A stretch of 64,000 nt of DNA from Oceaniferula spumae (lineage in GTDB: Bacteria > Verrucomicrobiota > Verrucomicrobiia > Verrucomicrobiales > Akkermansiaceae): contig NZ_AP026866.1 of assembly GCF_042849255.1 (NCBI RefSeq), positions 1,302,001 through 1,366,000 of the forward strand, given 5' to 3'. The position numbers and the translations under genes are program-made. The notes under the pieces are model-generated. The model saw nothing but the letters and a program-made list of their open reading frames with translations. It ran no database searches and was not told the DNA's origin. Of the stretch, positions 36,080 through 44,018 are shown piece by piece; the stretch's first letter is position 1; each line of letters begins with the position of its first letter.

Positions 36080-38128
36080 ATGAGACTCCTCAAAAATCTA
36101 TTCATTTTCTCCTTACTAGCCTCGCCTCTCACGGCCGCTACCAAGCCCAATATCCTGTTCATTTTCTGCGATGACCTTGGCTATGGAGACCTCGGGGTCT
36201 TTAATCAGAAGCAACGTGAAAAAGCCAATGAGGCTGACAAGCCTTGGTTCACCACGCCGCACATTGATCAATTAGCCGCAGAGGGCATGCAGCTTCGCGC
36301 TCACTACTGCGCCGCCCCAGTCTGTGCACCTTCAAGAGCCTCTCTCTTCCTCGGTCAACACCAGGGGAATGCTCCTATCCGAGATAACCAGTTTGATAAA
36401 GCTCTGCCCGACCAGCCAACCTTGGCGTCAACTTTGAAACAAGCAGGGTATCACACCGCTCTGATTGGAAAATGGGGATTACAAGGGAATGGCAGTGACT
36501 CCAAGTCCTGGCCCTCCTATCCCACCAAGCGTGGTTTCGACTATTTCCTTGGGGGAGTTCGCCACGTCGATGGGCACGAACATTACCCTTTTGATAAGAT
36601 TCACGTTAAAAAGAAAAAGAAGAACATCAAACACGTGGAAATCTGGGAACAAGACAAGGAAATCGGCGGCGATCTCAAAGGTTGCTACACCACGGATTTG
36701 TTCACCGCAGCTTCCAAGAAGTGGCTCATCAATCATCATCGAACCAGTCCCGAGAAACCATTCTTCTTATTTCTTTCCTACGATACACCGCACGCAGCCA
36801 CGCAGATTGCGACCTCGCCGTATCCTAAAGGGTTTGGTGTCAAAGGTGGCATTCAATGGCTCGGCAAGTCAGGCAAGATGATCAATACGGCCAATGACAG
36901 TCCAGACGTTTACCTGCACCCGGATTACGCCGATCGAACATATGATCACGACAACAACCCCAGCACTCCGCTCGTGCCGTGGACCAACGTCGCGAAACGC
37001 TATGCATCGTCCATTCGTCGTATCGACAACGCGGTCGCTGACGTCATTCAGACACTTAAGGATCTAGGCGTTGATAACAACACCGTCATCATCTTCAGCA
37101 GCGATCACGGCCCGTCCAAGGAATCATATATCAGCGAGCCACTACAGCCCGGCTTCTTCGATAGCTTTGGCCCGTTCACCGGTATTAAGAGAGATTGCTG
37201 GGAAGGTGGCATTCGCCCTGGAGCCTTGGCACGCTGGCCAGGTGTTATCAAAGCTGGCAGCATCACCGACAGCCCGTCACAGATGAATGACTGGATGCCG
37301 ACTTTTTGCGATATCGCCAAAGCTCCGACTCCCGCTCTCTCAGACGGAGTGTCACTTTTGCCCACGCTCACTGGCAAGGGCAGCCAAGCGCCGTCTTCCA
37401 TCTATGTCGAATATCACGAGAGAGGCACTACACCCGGCTATCCGGAGTTCCCAGAGTCCCGCAGAAAGGCCAAACGCAACCAGATGCAAGTGGTCCGTGA
37501 AGGCAACCTCAAGGCGATCCGCTACAATATCAAAAACGCCAAAGATCCTTTCATGGTTTTCGATGTCGTCAAAGATCCTAGTGAAACAACCGATCTAGCG
37601 GGTCAGAAGGGCATCCCCTCCCAAGATCACTGGCATGCCGCAGCGGCGCGCCTGCATGGTAGCAACTCCTCCGCAAAACGCCCCTACGACAACGTTGCCA
37701 TTCCAGCATTAACTCCGGAAAATCCTACACCCGGCATAATCCGCCGCGCTGAGGAGGGGGCCACTCCATACGCAACTAGGATTGCTGATACAGCCGCCTC
37801 TGAGACGGTCAAAGCACTTTCCACCAAAGCGATCAAGGGCAACACACAACTCTCCGGCTACATCAAGGTCGATCAAGGGGGACGTTATCAATTCAGCTTC
37901 CAACCTAACACAAAGGCAGTGTTATACATTCACGGCATTCTAGTATTGGACAGCGACTCATCACAGTCGTCTCACAGCAAGAAAACACTAAACTTGAAAC
38001 CCGGCTACCACCCGTTTGATCTCAACGTGCGCACTTCAGGTCAAGCTGCCTCATCGGTGCTCCTTTGGAAAAAGGCGGACTCTGAAAAGCAGGCAGCTGC
38101 TCCAGCAGAAACTGCCCTTTTCCATTAA
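36080..38128 (+). CDS. Secreted formylglycine-dependent sulfatase with C-terminal PA14-like domain
   Basis: About 682 residues from the Met that starts MRLLKNLF. Signal peptide (about 1-20), then the alkaline-phosphatase-superfamily sulfatase core with DDLGYGDLG metal ligands and the active-site CxPSR motif (CAPSR, Cys82 to become formylglycine) followed by LFLGQ. IGKWGL and SSDHGP carry further metal and substrate residues. The C-terminal part (about 570-670) is a PA14/CBM-like domain (GYIKVDQGGRYQFSFQ). It hydrolyses sulfate esters of carbohydrate, target unknown. The start avoids the upstream terminator. Its stop is 12 bp from the convergent msbA stop. Confidence 0.9.
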   Translation: MRLLKNLFIFSLLASPLTAATKPNILFIFCDDLGYGDLGVFNQKQREKANEADKPWFTTPHIDQLAAEGMQLRAHYCAAPVCAPSRASLFLGQHQGNAPIRDNQFDKALPDQPTLASTLKQAGYHTALIGKWGLQGNGSDSKSWPSYPTKRGFDYFLGGVRHVDGHEHYPFDKIHVKKKKKNIKHVEIWEQDKEIGGDLKGCYTTDLFTAASKKWLINHHRTSPEKPFFLFLSYDTPHAATQIATSPYPKGFGVKGGIQWLGKSGKMINTANDSPDVYLHPDYADRTYDHDNNPSTPLVPWTNVAKRYASSIRRIDNAVADVIQTLKDLGVDNNTVIIFSSDHGPSKESYISEPLQPGFFDSFGPFTGIKRDCWEGGIRPGALARWPGVIKAGSITDSPSQMNDWMPTFCDIAKAPTPALSDGVSLLPTLTGKGSQAPSSIYVEYHERGTTPGYPEFPESRRKAKRNQMQVVREGNLKAIRYNIKNAKDPFMVFDVVKDPSETTDLAGQKGIPSQDHWHAAAARLHGSNSSAKRPYDNVAIPALTPENPTPGIIRRAEEGATPYATRIADTAASETVKALSTKAIKGNTQLSGYIKVDQGGRYQFSFQPNTKAVLYIHGILVLDSDSSQSSHSKKTLNLKPGYHPFDLNVRTSGQAASSVLLWKKADSEKQAAAPAETALFH

Positions 38129-38140
38129 GAGTCTTTTGCC

Positions 38141-39877
38141 CTATCCGCTTTGGCGATCGTATAGGTCGCGATACAGCCCACTGCTATCGTAGATATCCTC
38201 ATGAGGACCGTCTGCGACGATGTGGCCTCGATCGAAGACCAAGATCCGGTCGGCAATCTTGATGGTGCTGAATCGGTGAGCGATGATGAAAGTCGTTCTG
38301 CCTTTGACGAGCTCTTCCAGAGCCTCCTGGATCTTAGCTTCACTCTCGCTGTCTAACGCAGAGGTAGCCTCATCGAGGATCAAGATGGGCGCGTTCTTGA
38401 GGAAGGCACGTGCAATCGCTATACGCTGACGCTGGCCGCCAGAAAGGCGAGTCCCCTTCTCCCCAACCATCGTGTGGTAAGAGTCATCCAATGAGCTCTC
38501 GATGAACTCATGAGCATGGGCTTTTTTCGCCGCCTCAAACACATCAGCATCACTTGCCTCAGGATTTCCGATTCTGATGTTCTCTAACACCGTAGCATTA
38601 AACAGCACTGGTGACTGAGATACCACCCCGATCGCCCCGCGAAGATCACTTTTACTTACGGCGCGGACATCGTGTCCATCGACGAAAACACAGCCCTCGT
38701 TGACATCATAAAATCTAGGAATCAAACTGGCAAAAGTACTCTTACCGGCGCCACTTGGGCCAACCAATGCAACGACTTGCCCCGCAGGTATTTCCAAATG
38801 GATGTTATCGAGCGCAAGCTGCTCGTCGTAAGCAAAGTTGACAGCCTCGAACCGAATCCGTCCGGCAACGTCCTCAAATGGCACAGGTTTCTCGGCATCA
38901 GGAAGCTCATCGGGGTAATGCAGCAAATACTCGACACGATCTAACGAAGCATTACCTCTCTGAATCTTGGTGTGAATTTTACCGAGTTTCTTGATCGGGT
39001 CATAGCACATGTAGAGCGCCATCAATAGCGGCATCATATCTGCCTCAAAATTCAATCCCGCACGCCCAGCGTAAACGATAGCCACGGCAACGCCGCAGGC
39101 AGAAACAAACTCGATGGCTGGTCCCAGCATCTTGTCATATTTAACCACCTTCATCCGCGCCTTGAAGAGTCGGATCACTTGGTTTTGGAATGTATTCACG
39201 ATGCCGTCCTGCATGTTGTAGGAGCGGATCTCCATGGGGGCCTGCAGACCATCGGTGACAGAGGCAGTTAGGTCTCCTGTTTGTTCCTGCACGGCCTTGG
39301 CTTTCTTGAAGAGCTTTTTACCAATCATTTGGATCGGCATCACACAGACAGGAATCGTGGCGAGGCAAATATAGAGAAAGAAGAACTCACTCTTCTGCAT
39401 CGACATGTAGACGAGGAAGCCAATAGCACCGACCATTTGCATCGGTTGGATGATGATATCATTGGAAATCTCTACCAATGCCATGCGCATCATCTGGGTA
39501 TCGCCCATGAGTCGGCTTAGAAGATCTCCGCTTTTATGTTTCTGAAAAAACTTCAAAGGAAGTTTTTGCAAACGGGCAAAGACATCGACCTGGATATATT
39601 CCAACACTCGGAGACCACAGTACTGGATCAGGTAGTTATTAATAAACTGGCTCAGACCTCTAACCAAGAACACGCCGGGCATGATTAAGGCCACTCCGAT
39701 CAGCTGCATCAGAGGAACTTCTGCCCCTTGGCCGAAGATCTCGGGAAGCACCTTTTTCATCATCCATGGCAAACCCGCACCAGACGCAGCGCCAAACACA
39801 GCACCGGCTAATAAAGCTGCGATGAATGGCCACCTCACTCTGAGGAGGTATTTGTAATAAGGCAAAAAGCGCTTCAT
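38141..39877 (-). CDS. msbA: MsbA-type ABC exporter (permease-ATPase fusion)
   Basis: A 578-residue half-transporter. Six membrane helices fill about 20-310. The C-terminal ATPase domain has Walker A GPSGAGKST, Q-loop VSQSPVLFN, signature LSGGQRQR, Walker B ILILDEATSALD and H-loop IIAHRFS. The closest family is lipid A/lipopolysaccharide flippase MsbA or a related multidrug exporter; no lpx gene is near, so MsbA is the best but not certain name. It homodimerises in the inner membrane. It stands alone between the sulfatase and rpmB. Confidence 0.85.
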   Translation of the reverse strand: MKRFLPYYKYLLRVRWPFIAALLAGAVFGAASGAGLPWMMKKVLPEIFGQGAEVPLMQLIGVALIMPGVFLVRGLSQFINNYLIQYCGLRVLEYIQVDVFARLQKLPLKFFQKHKSGDLLSRLMGDTQMMRMALVEISNDIIIQPMQMVGAIGFLVYMSMQKSEFFFLYICLATIPVCVMPIQMIGKKLFKKAKAVQEQTGDLTASVTDGLQAPMEIRSYNMQDGIVNTFQNQVIRLFKARMKVVKYDKMLGPAIEFVSACGVAVAIVYAGRAGLNFEADMMPLLMALYMCYDPIKKLGKIHTKIQRGNASLDRVEYLLHYPDELPDAEKPVPFEDVAGRIRFEAVNFAYDEQLALDNIHLEIPAGQVVALVGPSGAGKSTFASLIPRFYDVNEGCVFVDGHDVRAVSKSDLRGAIGVVSQSPVLFNATVLENIRIGNPEASDADVFEAAKKAHAHEFIESSLDDSYHTMVGEKGTRLSGGQRQRIAIARAFLKNAPILILDEATSALDSESEAKIQEALEELVKGRTTFIIAHRFSTIKIADRILVFDRGHIVADGPHEDIYDSSGLYRDLYDRQSG

Positions 39878-40003
39878 AAATTCACTGGGAAATACCGGTC
39901 TATTTTTCGCACATCAGATTCTGTGCATTCCTGTTCCGGCGGACAGGATCTTTACCCGAGATAGCTCTCAGACACAAGTCATGTGTCTTGCATACCTAGA
40001 CGC

Positions 40004-40034
40004 AAAAACGACGGCACGAATGCCGTCGTTTTAA
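40004..40034 (-). terminator. Terminator after rpmB
   Basis: AACGACGGCA (40007-40016) pairs perfectly with TGCCGTCGTT (40021-40030) around a 4-base loop, flanked by A and T tracts, so it works on both strands; it ends the rpmB transcript, which runs leftward. Confidence 0.85.
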
Positions 40035-40059
40035 AAATTTGGACTTCAATCAAGCTGAG

Positions 40060-40323
40060 TTAGATCAACCCTGCTTTCTTGAGAGTGGCGAAAGCGCCGT
40101 TTTTGTTGATGGTCTTGATCGCCTTGGCGCTCAATTTGACTTTCACGTGGCGTCCGAGCTCGGGCACGTAAATGCGCTTGGTGTGCAGGTTTGGAGAAAC
40201 GGTGCGTTTCACGACCTTGGTCACGTGACGACCGATACCACCCTTCTTCTTCGCGAGACCGGAACGGTGAATTCTACCACCGACACGGACACGGGAACCT
40301 CTGATACTGCATACTCTGGCCAT
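40060..40323 (-). CDS. rpmB: Ribosomal protein bL28
   Basis: An 87-residue component of the large ribosomal subunit. It starts MARVCSI and has the basic KKKGGIGRHVTKVVKR block and FATLKKAGLI C-terminus typical of the bL28 family. The short form without zinc-binding Cys pairs is seen. It is monocistronic in front of the terminator at 40004-40034; the next gene on the same strand upstream is 100 bp away. Confidence 0.97.
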   Translation of the reverse strand: MARVCSIRGSRVRVGGRIHRSGLAKKKGGIGRHVTKVVKRTVSPNLHTKRIYVPELGRHVKVKLSAKAIKTINKNGAFATLKKAGLI

Positions 40324-40422
40324 TGTTCTGAAAGTTAAGTCTGAAAAATTGATTGCTGATAATTAGCGGACAACGCCGCGAAGCGCTGCTTGTGGGCGGG
40401 GAGAAATACACTCCAGCGACTT

Positions 40423-40920
40423 TCAGTCAAGGGAATTTGCGACTATTTCTGTATCACCCCCGTCAATTTGTCGGTCGACCCTACTGACGAGCCTAGGTAT
40501 CACACTAATCAGCATCACCCACGCCCCTGCCGCAGTGCCTAGGATATCAGCCAGCCAGTCCCAATTATCGTTTCCGGATCGGCCTGGTGTGAAGGATTGA
40601 TGATATTCATCCAACCTGCCAATCACGGTGCCAATCAGCAGCACTGTGAAAAAAACAGCCCATGGAAAGCGGTGCGGCATTTTTACTTGGGATCTCAGCC
40701 CGAAAAAACCAGCCAGCAACCCTCCTCCCCCGAAAAAGTAACCAAAGTGGGCCACTTTATCCAAATGAATGATTTCCGGTGCGCTCTCCGGGGCAGGATT
40801 TCCCTCGGAAAGAAACCAGAGAGTTACCGCCCAGATGATAAACAGAAATAAATACGCCGCGGACCTCCGAGGAAGTCGCGCGGCGAGAAAATCGATCACC
40901 CTGGACAATTGATCCTTCAT
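40423..40920 (-). CDS. VanZ-like membrane protein
   Basis: A 165-residue protein with about four membrane helices. HLDKVAHFGYFFGGGGLLAGF and RLDEYHQSFTPGRSGNDNWDWLADILGTAAGAWV are the VanZ-family signatures; the PGRSGNDNWDWLADILG block is the most conserved. VanZ in enterococci confers low-level teicoplanin resistance, but most homologues have no known role. It starts 33 bp after trxA ends on the same strand, so co-transcription is likely. Confidence 0.85.
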   Translation of the reverse strand: MKDQLSRVIDFLAARLPRRSAAYLFLFIIWAVTLWFLSEGNPAPESAPEIIHLDKVAHFGYFFGGGGLLAGFFGLRSQVKMPHRFPWAVFFTVLLIGTVIGRLDEYHQSFTPGRSGNDNWDWLADILGTAAGAWVMLISVIPRLVSRVDRQIDGGDTEIVANSLD

Positions 40921-40952
40921 GGGTGATTCAAATGATATGAATTCCCTCCTGA

Positions 40953-41273
40953 TTAGGCGAGGCCTTCAAGAGTCGACTTCAGCTGGTCAAGAGTGACATT
41001 AGCACCAGTGATCGTCTCCTTCACTTCACCGTCCTTGAAGAACAACAAACATGGAATGGAGCGCACACCGTATTTGGCGGCTAGGGCTTGGTTAGAGTCC
41101 ACCTCCACTTTGCCTACGTTGGCTTTGCCAGCCACAGCTTCAGCAAGTTGATCGATCAGCGGAGAGATCATCTTACAAGGACCACACCATTCTGCCCAAA
41201 AATCAACCAGCACGGGTTTGTCCGAGTTCAGAACCTCGGCTTCAAAGTTAGCTTCGTTATATGCATTTGCCAT
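40953..41273 (-). CDS. trxA: Thioredoxin
   Basis: A 106-residue cytoplasmic disulfide reductase. WCGPCK (Cys30, Cys33) is the redox site, within FWAEWCGPCKMISP; VRSIPCLLFFKDGE with the cis-proline follows. The length and fold match classical TrxA. It heads a probable trxA-vanZ unit; 134 bp upstream there is a hairpin and the micropeptide candidate. Confidence 0.96.
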   Translation of the reverse strand: MANAYNEANFEAEVLNSDKPVLVDFWAEWCGPCKMISPLIDQLAEAVAGKANVGKVEVDSNQALAAKYGVRSIPCLLFFKDGEVKETITGANVTLDQLKSTLEGLA

Positions 41274-41306
41274 GCGCGAACTATGTACCCGCCACCGAGT
41301 ACGTCA

Positions 41307-41341
41307 AGAGCCGCCCATAGCAAAAATCCATGGACGGCTCT
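41307..41341. terminator. Hairpin upstream of trxA
   Basis: AGAGCCG (41307-41313) pairs with CGGCTCT (41335-41341), with an inner CCAT/ATGG pair. No strong U-tract on either strand, so terminator function for leftward transcription is only possible. Confidence 0.4.
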
Positions 41342-41423
41342 AAATTGTTAAACCTGTGTCTCATACGGTCATACCGCAGATTCAGCAGGTGGAGGATCGT
41401 TCCCTCTCCTTGGTTAGGAAAAG

Positions 41424-41501
41424 TTAGGACATTGTGCCGGTTGAAAATGCCAACCAGGCGACGAGGCCCCCGATGATAAGTAGGATGATTTGTAATACCA
41501 T
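41424..41501 (-). CDS. Possible 25-residue membrane micropeptide
   Basis: ATG at 41499-41501 to TAA at 41424-41426 encodes 25 residues: a hydrophobic helix (VLQIILLIIGGLVAWLAF) followed by a short polar end. It lies 69 bp after the Pro-rich tail-anchored gene on the same strand and before trxA. A single clean membrane helix of about 18 residues with nothing else is typical of small membrane regulators, but such short frames arise by chance. No Shine-Dalgarno is seen, which is normal for this genome. Confidence 0.4.
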   Translation of the reverse strand: MVLQIILLIIGGLVAWLAFSTGTMS

Positions 41502-41569
41502 TGTCGTGATGAGTGTGTTCGGTTTAGTAAAAACGGGTGATGATGCTTTGTTAAAAAGCAGGTTGGAGA

Positions 41570-42172
41570 TTACTCGAAGAGTTTACCCCATTCGCCATCT
41601 ACCCAGATGCTCGCGGTGGCAAGCTGGACACCGAGCACAACCAGCGCTGCGATGAGAGCAACCACAGAAAGACCTGCAGCAGCTCCTTCACCTTCACCGG
41701 ATGCGGAGTCATCATCGTCCGCAGTGCGGATGGTAGCGGCCTGTGATGGAGACGCAGGCGTTCCCATCGGCTGAGTTTGCTGAAGCTGAACGGTCGCTTT
41801 CGGAAGTGGCTGGCTAGCTCCTCCGAGTGGCACCGTGGCTGGGCCAGTAGCAAGAGCTACGGTTCCTGGGCCACTTGCTCCTGGAGTATTAAGCTTAACG
41901 GTAGGTGCTGGGGCAGGTACGGCTGGGCGAGTTCCTGCGCCACCCTGAAGTGGGACAGTAGGAGCGGGCGCTGGTGGTTTGGCTGCTCCGCCTGAGGATT
42001 TCAAAGGAATGGTAGGAGCCGGTGCGGGTGGCTTGGGACTTCCGGGGGCAGCTGGTGGGGCTGGAGCCTTGCTGTCTTCAGGTGTGGCCTTAAGTGTGAC
42101 ACGCACGGTTTCCTTACGAAGAGGAACCGCAGAGGTTTTCTTCAACGGTTTTGGGTCTTGTTCGTCGCTCAT
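41570..42172 (-). CDS. Pro/Ala-rich tail-anchored protein
   Basis: A 200-residue low-complexity protein. A basic N-terminus (KKTSAVPLRKETVRVTLK) is followed by repeats of a KPPAPAPT-x-PL unit and related Pro/Ala/Thr segments (about 35-130), an acidic-Ser stretch DDDDSASGEGEG (about 151-162), and one membrane helix (about 166-186) close to the C-terminus. The order suggests a cytoplasmic, disordered arm tethered to the membrane. Related proteins in Verrucomicrobiota are annotated hypothetical. I cannot assign a role. Confidence 0.7.
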   Translation of the reverse strand: MSDEQDPKPLKKTSAVPLRKETVRVTLKATPEDSKAPAPPAAPGSPKPPAPAPTIPLKSSGGAAKPPAPAPTVPLQGGAGTRPAVPAPAPTVKLNTPGASGPGTVALATGPATVPLGGASQPLPKATVQLQQTQPMGTPASPSQAATIRTADDDDSASGEGEGAAAGLSVVALIAALVVLGVQLATASIWVDGEWGKLFE

Positions 42173-42519
42173 AGATCGTAGTTAGTGTTTGGTTTGGTGT
42201 GTTGGATCTGCAGTGGTTGAGATGCGTTGTTTGTGGATGACATCTGCTGACTCCCCTTACGCAGTGAACTATGTGATCAACGGAATTTAATCCGAGATAG
42301 ACATCGCCCACATGCAAAGAGGCATTCTTATTCATCAATAAAGCCTTCGCCTAGGCCTCATGTCAAACACGCAGGTTACTTTTTTTGATTCATCCAGATT
42401 GAGCGGACCTCTTGATCTGGGGCACTTTTTCTATTCAGGCGTCATTTTTAACGATCTGGACAGAATCGTGAATAACTCTTTGCCTAGGCAGCGTTTAAGG
42501 GCTAACTCAATTCCATCCT
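42173..42519. other. Intergenic region between Pro-rich gene and Gfo/Idh gene
   Basis: About 350 bp with no convincing gene. It holds divergent promoters. Visible elements are an inverted repeat ACGAT-N9-ATCGT (42451-42469), the palindrome TGCCTAGGCA near 42482-42491, and a T-rich stretch near 42379. No tRNA or sRNA signature was recognised. Confidence 0.5.
42451..42469 (+). promoter_or_regulatory. Inverted repeat (possible operator) upstream of the Gfo/Idh gene
   Basis: ACGAT-CTGGACAGA-ATCGT, 51 bp before the ATG. The spacing suits a small dimeric repressor; only the repeat itself is observed. Confidence 0.3.
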
Positions 42520-43929
42520 ATGAACGACGATAATAACTCAAGACGGAAGTTCCTCAAGACCCTCGGTGGTGTTGGTGCTGGACTTACCGCAGTCAATGCT
42601 TTCGCCAATCAACCCAATACCCCATCGCGATTGAGCGGTGCTCAGTATATGGGAGACTTTGTCGCGCCAAAGCTCGATACCATCAAGGTGGCCATCATCG
42701 GTTGCGGTGCCCGCGGCGGCACTCACTACAACCATGTCTCGGCATTTGAAGGTACTGAATTCGTCGGTATTTGCGATCTTTACCCTGATCTCACAGAGCG
42801 CGCCAAGAAGAAGGTCCTGGCCAATGGTAACGGCGAACGCCACAAGAACGTGAAACTCTATTCTGGCGACAAGCATGCTTATAAAAAGATGCTCGCCGAA
42901 ACCAAGCCCGACTTGGTCTACGTCGTCACCCCATGGGAGTGGCATGCTCCTATGGCTATCGACGCCATGAATGCCGGTGCCCACGTTTGCGTGGAAGTGC
43001 CTTTGACTACCTCCATCGAAGAATGCTGGCAGGTCATTGACACCTCTGAGAAAACCAAGAAGCACTGCATGATGCTCGAAAACGTCAACTACGGTCGTGA
43101 TGAGCTGATGTTCCTCAATATGTGCCGTCAGAATGTCTTCGGCGAATTACTCCATGGTGAAGCAGCCTACATCCACGAACTCCGTGGCCAGATGGGTCAC
43201 GTTCAAAAAGGCCGCGGCACAGGCAGCTGGCGCACCTACCACTGGGCCAAGGAAAACGGAAACCTTTACCCGACACATGGCCTCGGTCCAGTCGCCCAGT
43301 ACATGAACATTGGACGTGGTGACGACAACTTCCGCCGCATCGTCTCATTCTCATCTCCTGCCAAGAACCATGCTCTCTACGCTAAGAAGAACTTCAAGCC
43401 GGACAGCAAGCTCAACGAGATTGAATACAAGGGTGGTGACATGAACACATCCATCATCAAAACCCACATGGGCCGCACGATCATGGTTCAGTGGGACGAG
43501 AGCAGCCCTCGTCCATACACTCGCCACAACCTGATTCAGGGAACCAAAGGCATTGGTGCAGGCTTCCCCACGCGCATCGCTCTCGAAGGCGGTGTTCCCG
43601 GTGGAGCTAAGAACCATCACGGCTGGGCACAGGGAGACGGACTTAAGGAAATGTATGCCAAATACGATCACCCGCTCTACACCCGCATGGCCGATGTCGC
43701 CAAGAAAATGGGTGGTCACGGCGGTATGGACGCGATCATGAACTTCCGCGTCATCGAGTGTCTCCGCAAGGGTCAGCCACTTGACCAAAACGTCTACGAA
43801 GGCTGCCTCTGGTCCGCCGTCACACCGCTGACCCGCAAGTCAGTAGCTGAGGACGGCATGCCACAGGACTTCCCTGACTTCACACGCGGTATGTGGAAAA
43901 GCACTAAGCCACTTCCTATCGTGAGCTAG
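42520..43929 (+). CDS. Tat-exported Gfo/Idh/MocA-family oxidoreductase
   Basis: A 469-residue NAD(P)-dependent sugar-type oxidoreductase. A twin-arginine-like signal (SRRKFLKTLGGVGAGL, about 7-22) suggests periplasmic location, which is frequent for this family in Verrucomicrobiota and Planctomycetota. The Rossmann loop is VAIIGCGARGG (about 58-68); EVPLTTSIEEC (cofactor-binding EKP-like, with EVP) and NVNYGRDELMFLNMCRQNVFGELLHG begin the C-terminal domain. Relatives include glycoside hydrolase family 109 enzymes. The substrate cannot be told. It is monocistronic with its own terminator. Confidence 0.9.
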   Translation: MNDDNNSRRKFLKTLGGVGAGLTAVNAFANQPNTPSRLSGAQYMGDFVAPKLDTIKVAIIGCGARGGTHYNHVSAFEGTEFVGICDLYPDLTERAKKKVLANGNGERHKNVKLYSGDKHAYKKMLAETKPDLVYVVTPWEWHAPMAIDAMNAGAHVCVEVPLTTSIEECWQVIDTSEKTKKHCMMLENVNYGRDELMFLNMCRQNVFGELLHGEAAYIHELRGQMGHVQKGRGTGSWRTYHWAKENGNLYPTHGLGPVAQYMNIGRGDDNFRRIVSFSSPAKNHALYAKKNFKPDSKLNEIEYKGGDMNTSIIKTHMGRTIMVQWDESSPRPYTRHNLIQGTKGIGAGFPTRIALEGGVPGGAKNHHGWAQGDGLKEMYAKYDHPLYTRMADVAKKMGGHGGMDAIMNFRVIECLRKGQPLDQNVYEGCLWSAVTPLTRKSVAEDGMPQDFPDFTRGMWKSTKPLPIVS

Positions 43930-43948
43930 TAGCCACACGAACCACTTC

Positions 43949-43981
43949 AGCGGCGACTCGGAAACGGGTTGCCGCTTTTTT
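43949..43981 (+). terminator. Terminator after the Gfo/Idh gene
   Basis: AGCGGCGAC (43949-43957) pairs with GTTGCCGCT (43968-43976, one wobble), then a T run. Confidence 0.8.
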
Positions 43982-44018
43982 ATGCCGTCTATTCGCCCCT
44001 CGAAGACTCACCACCACA

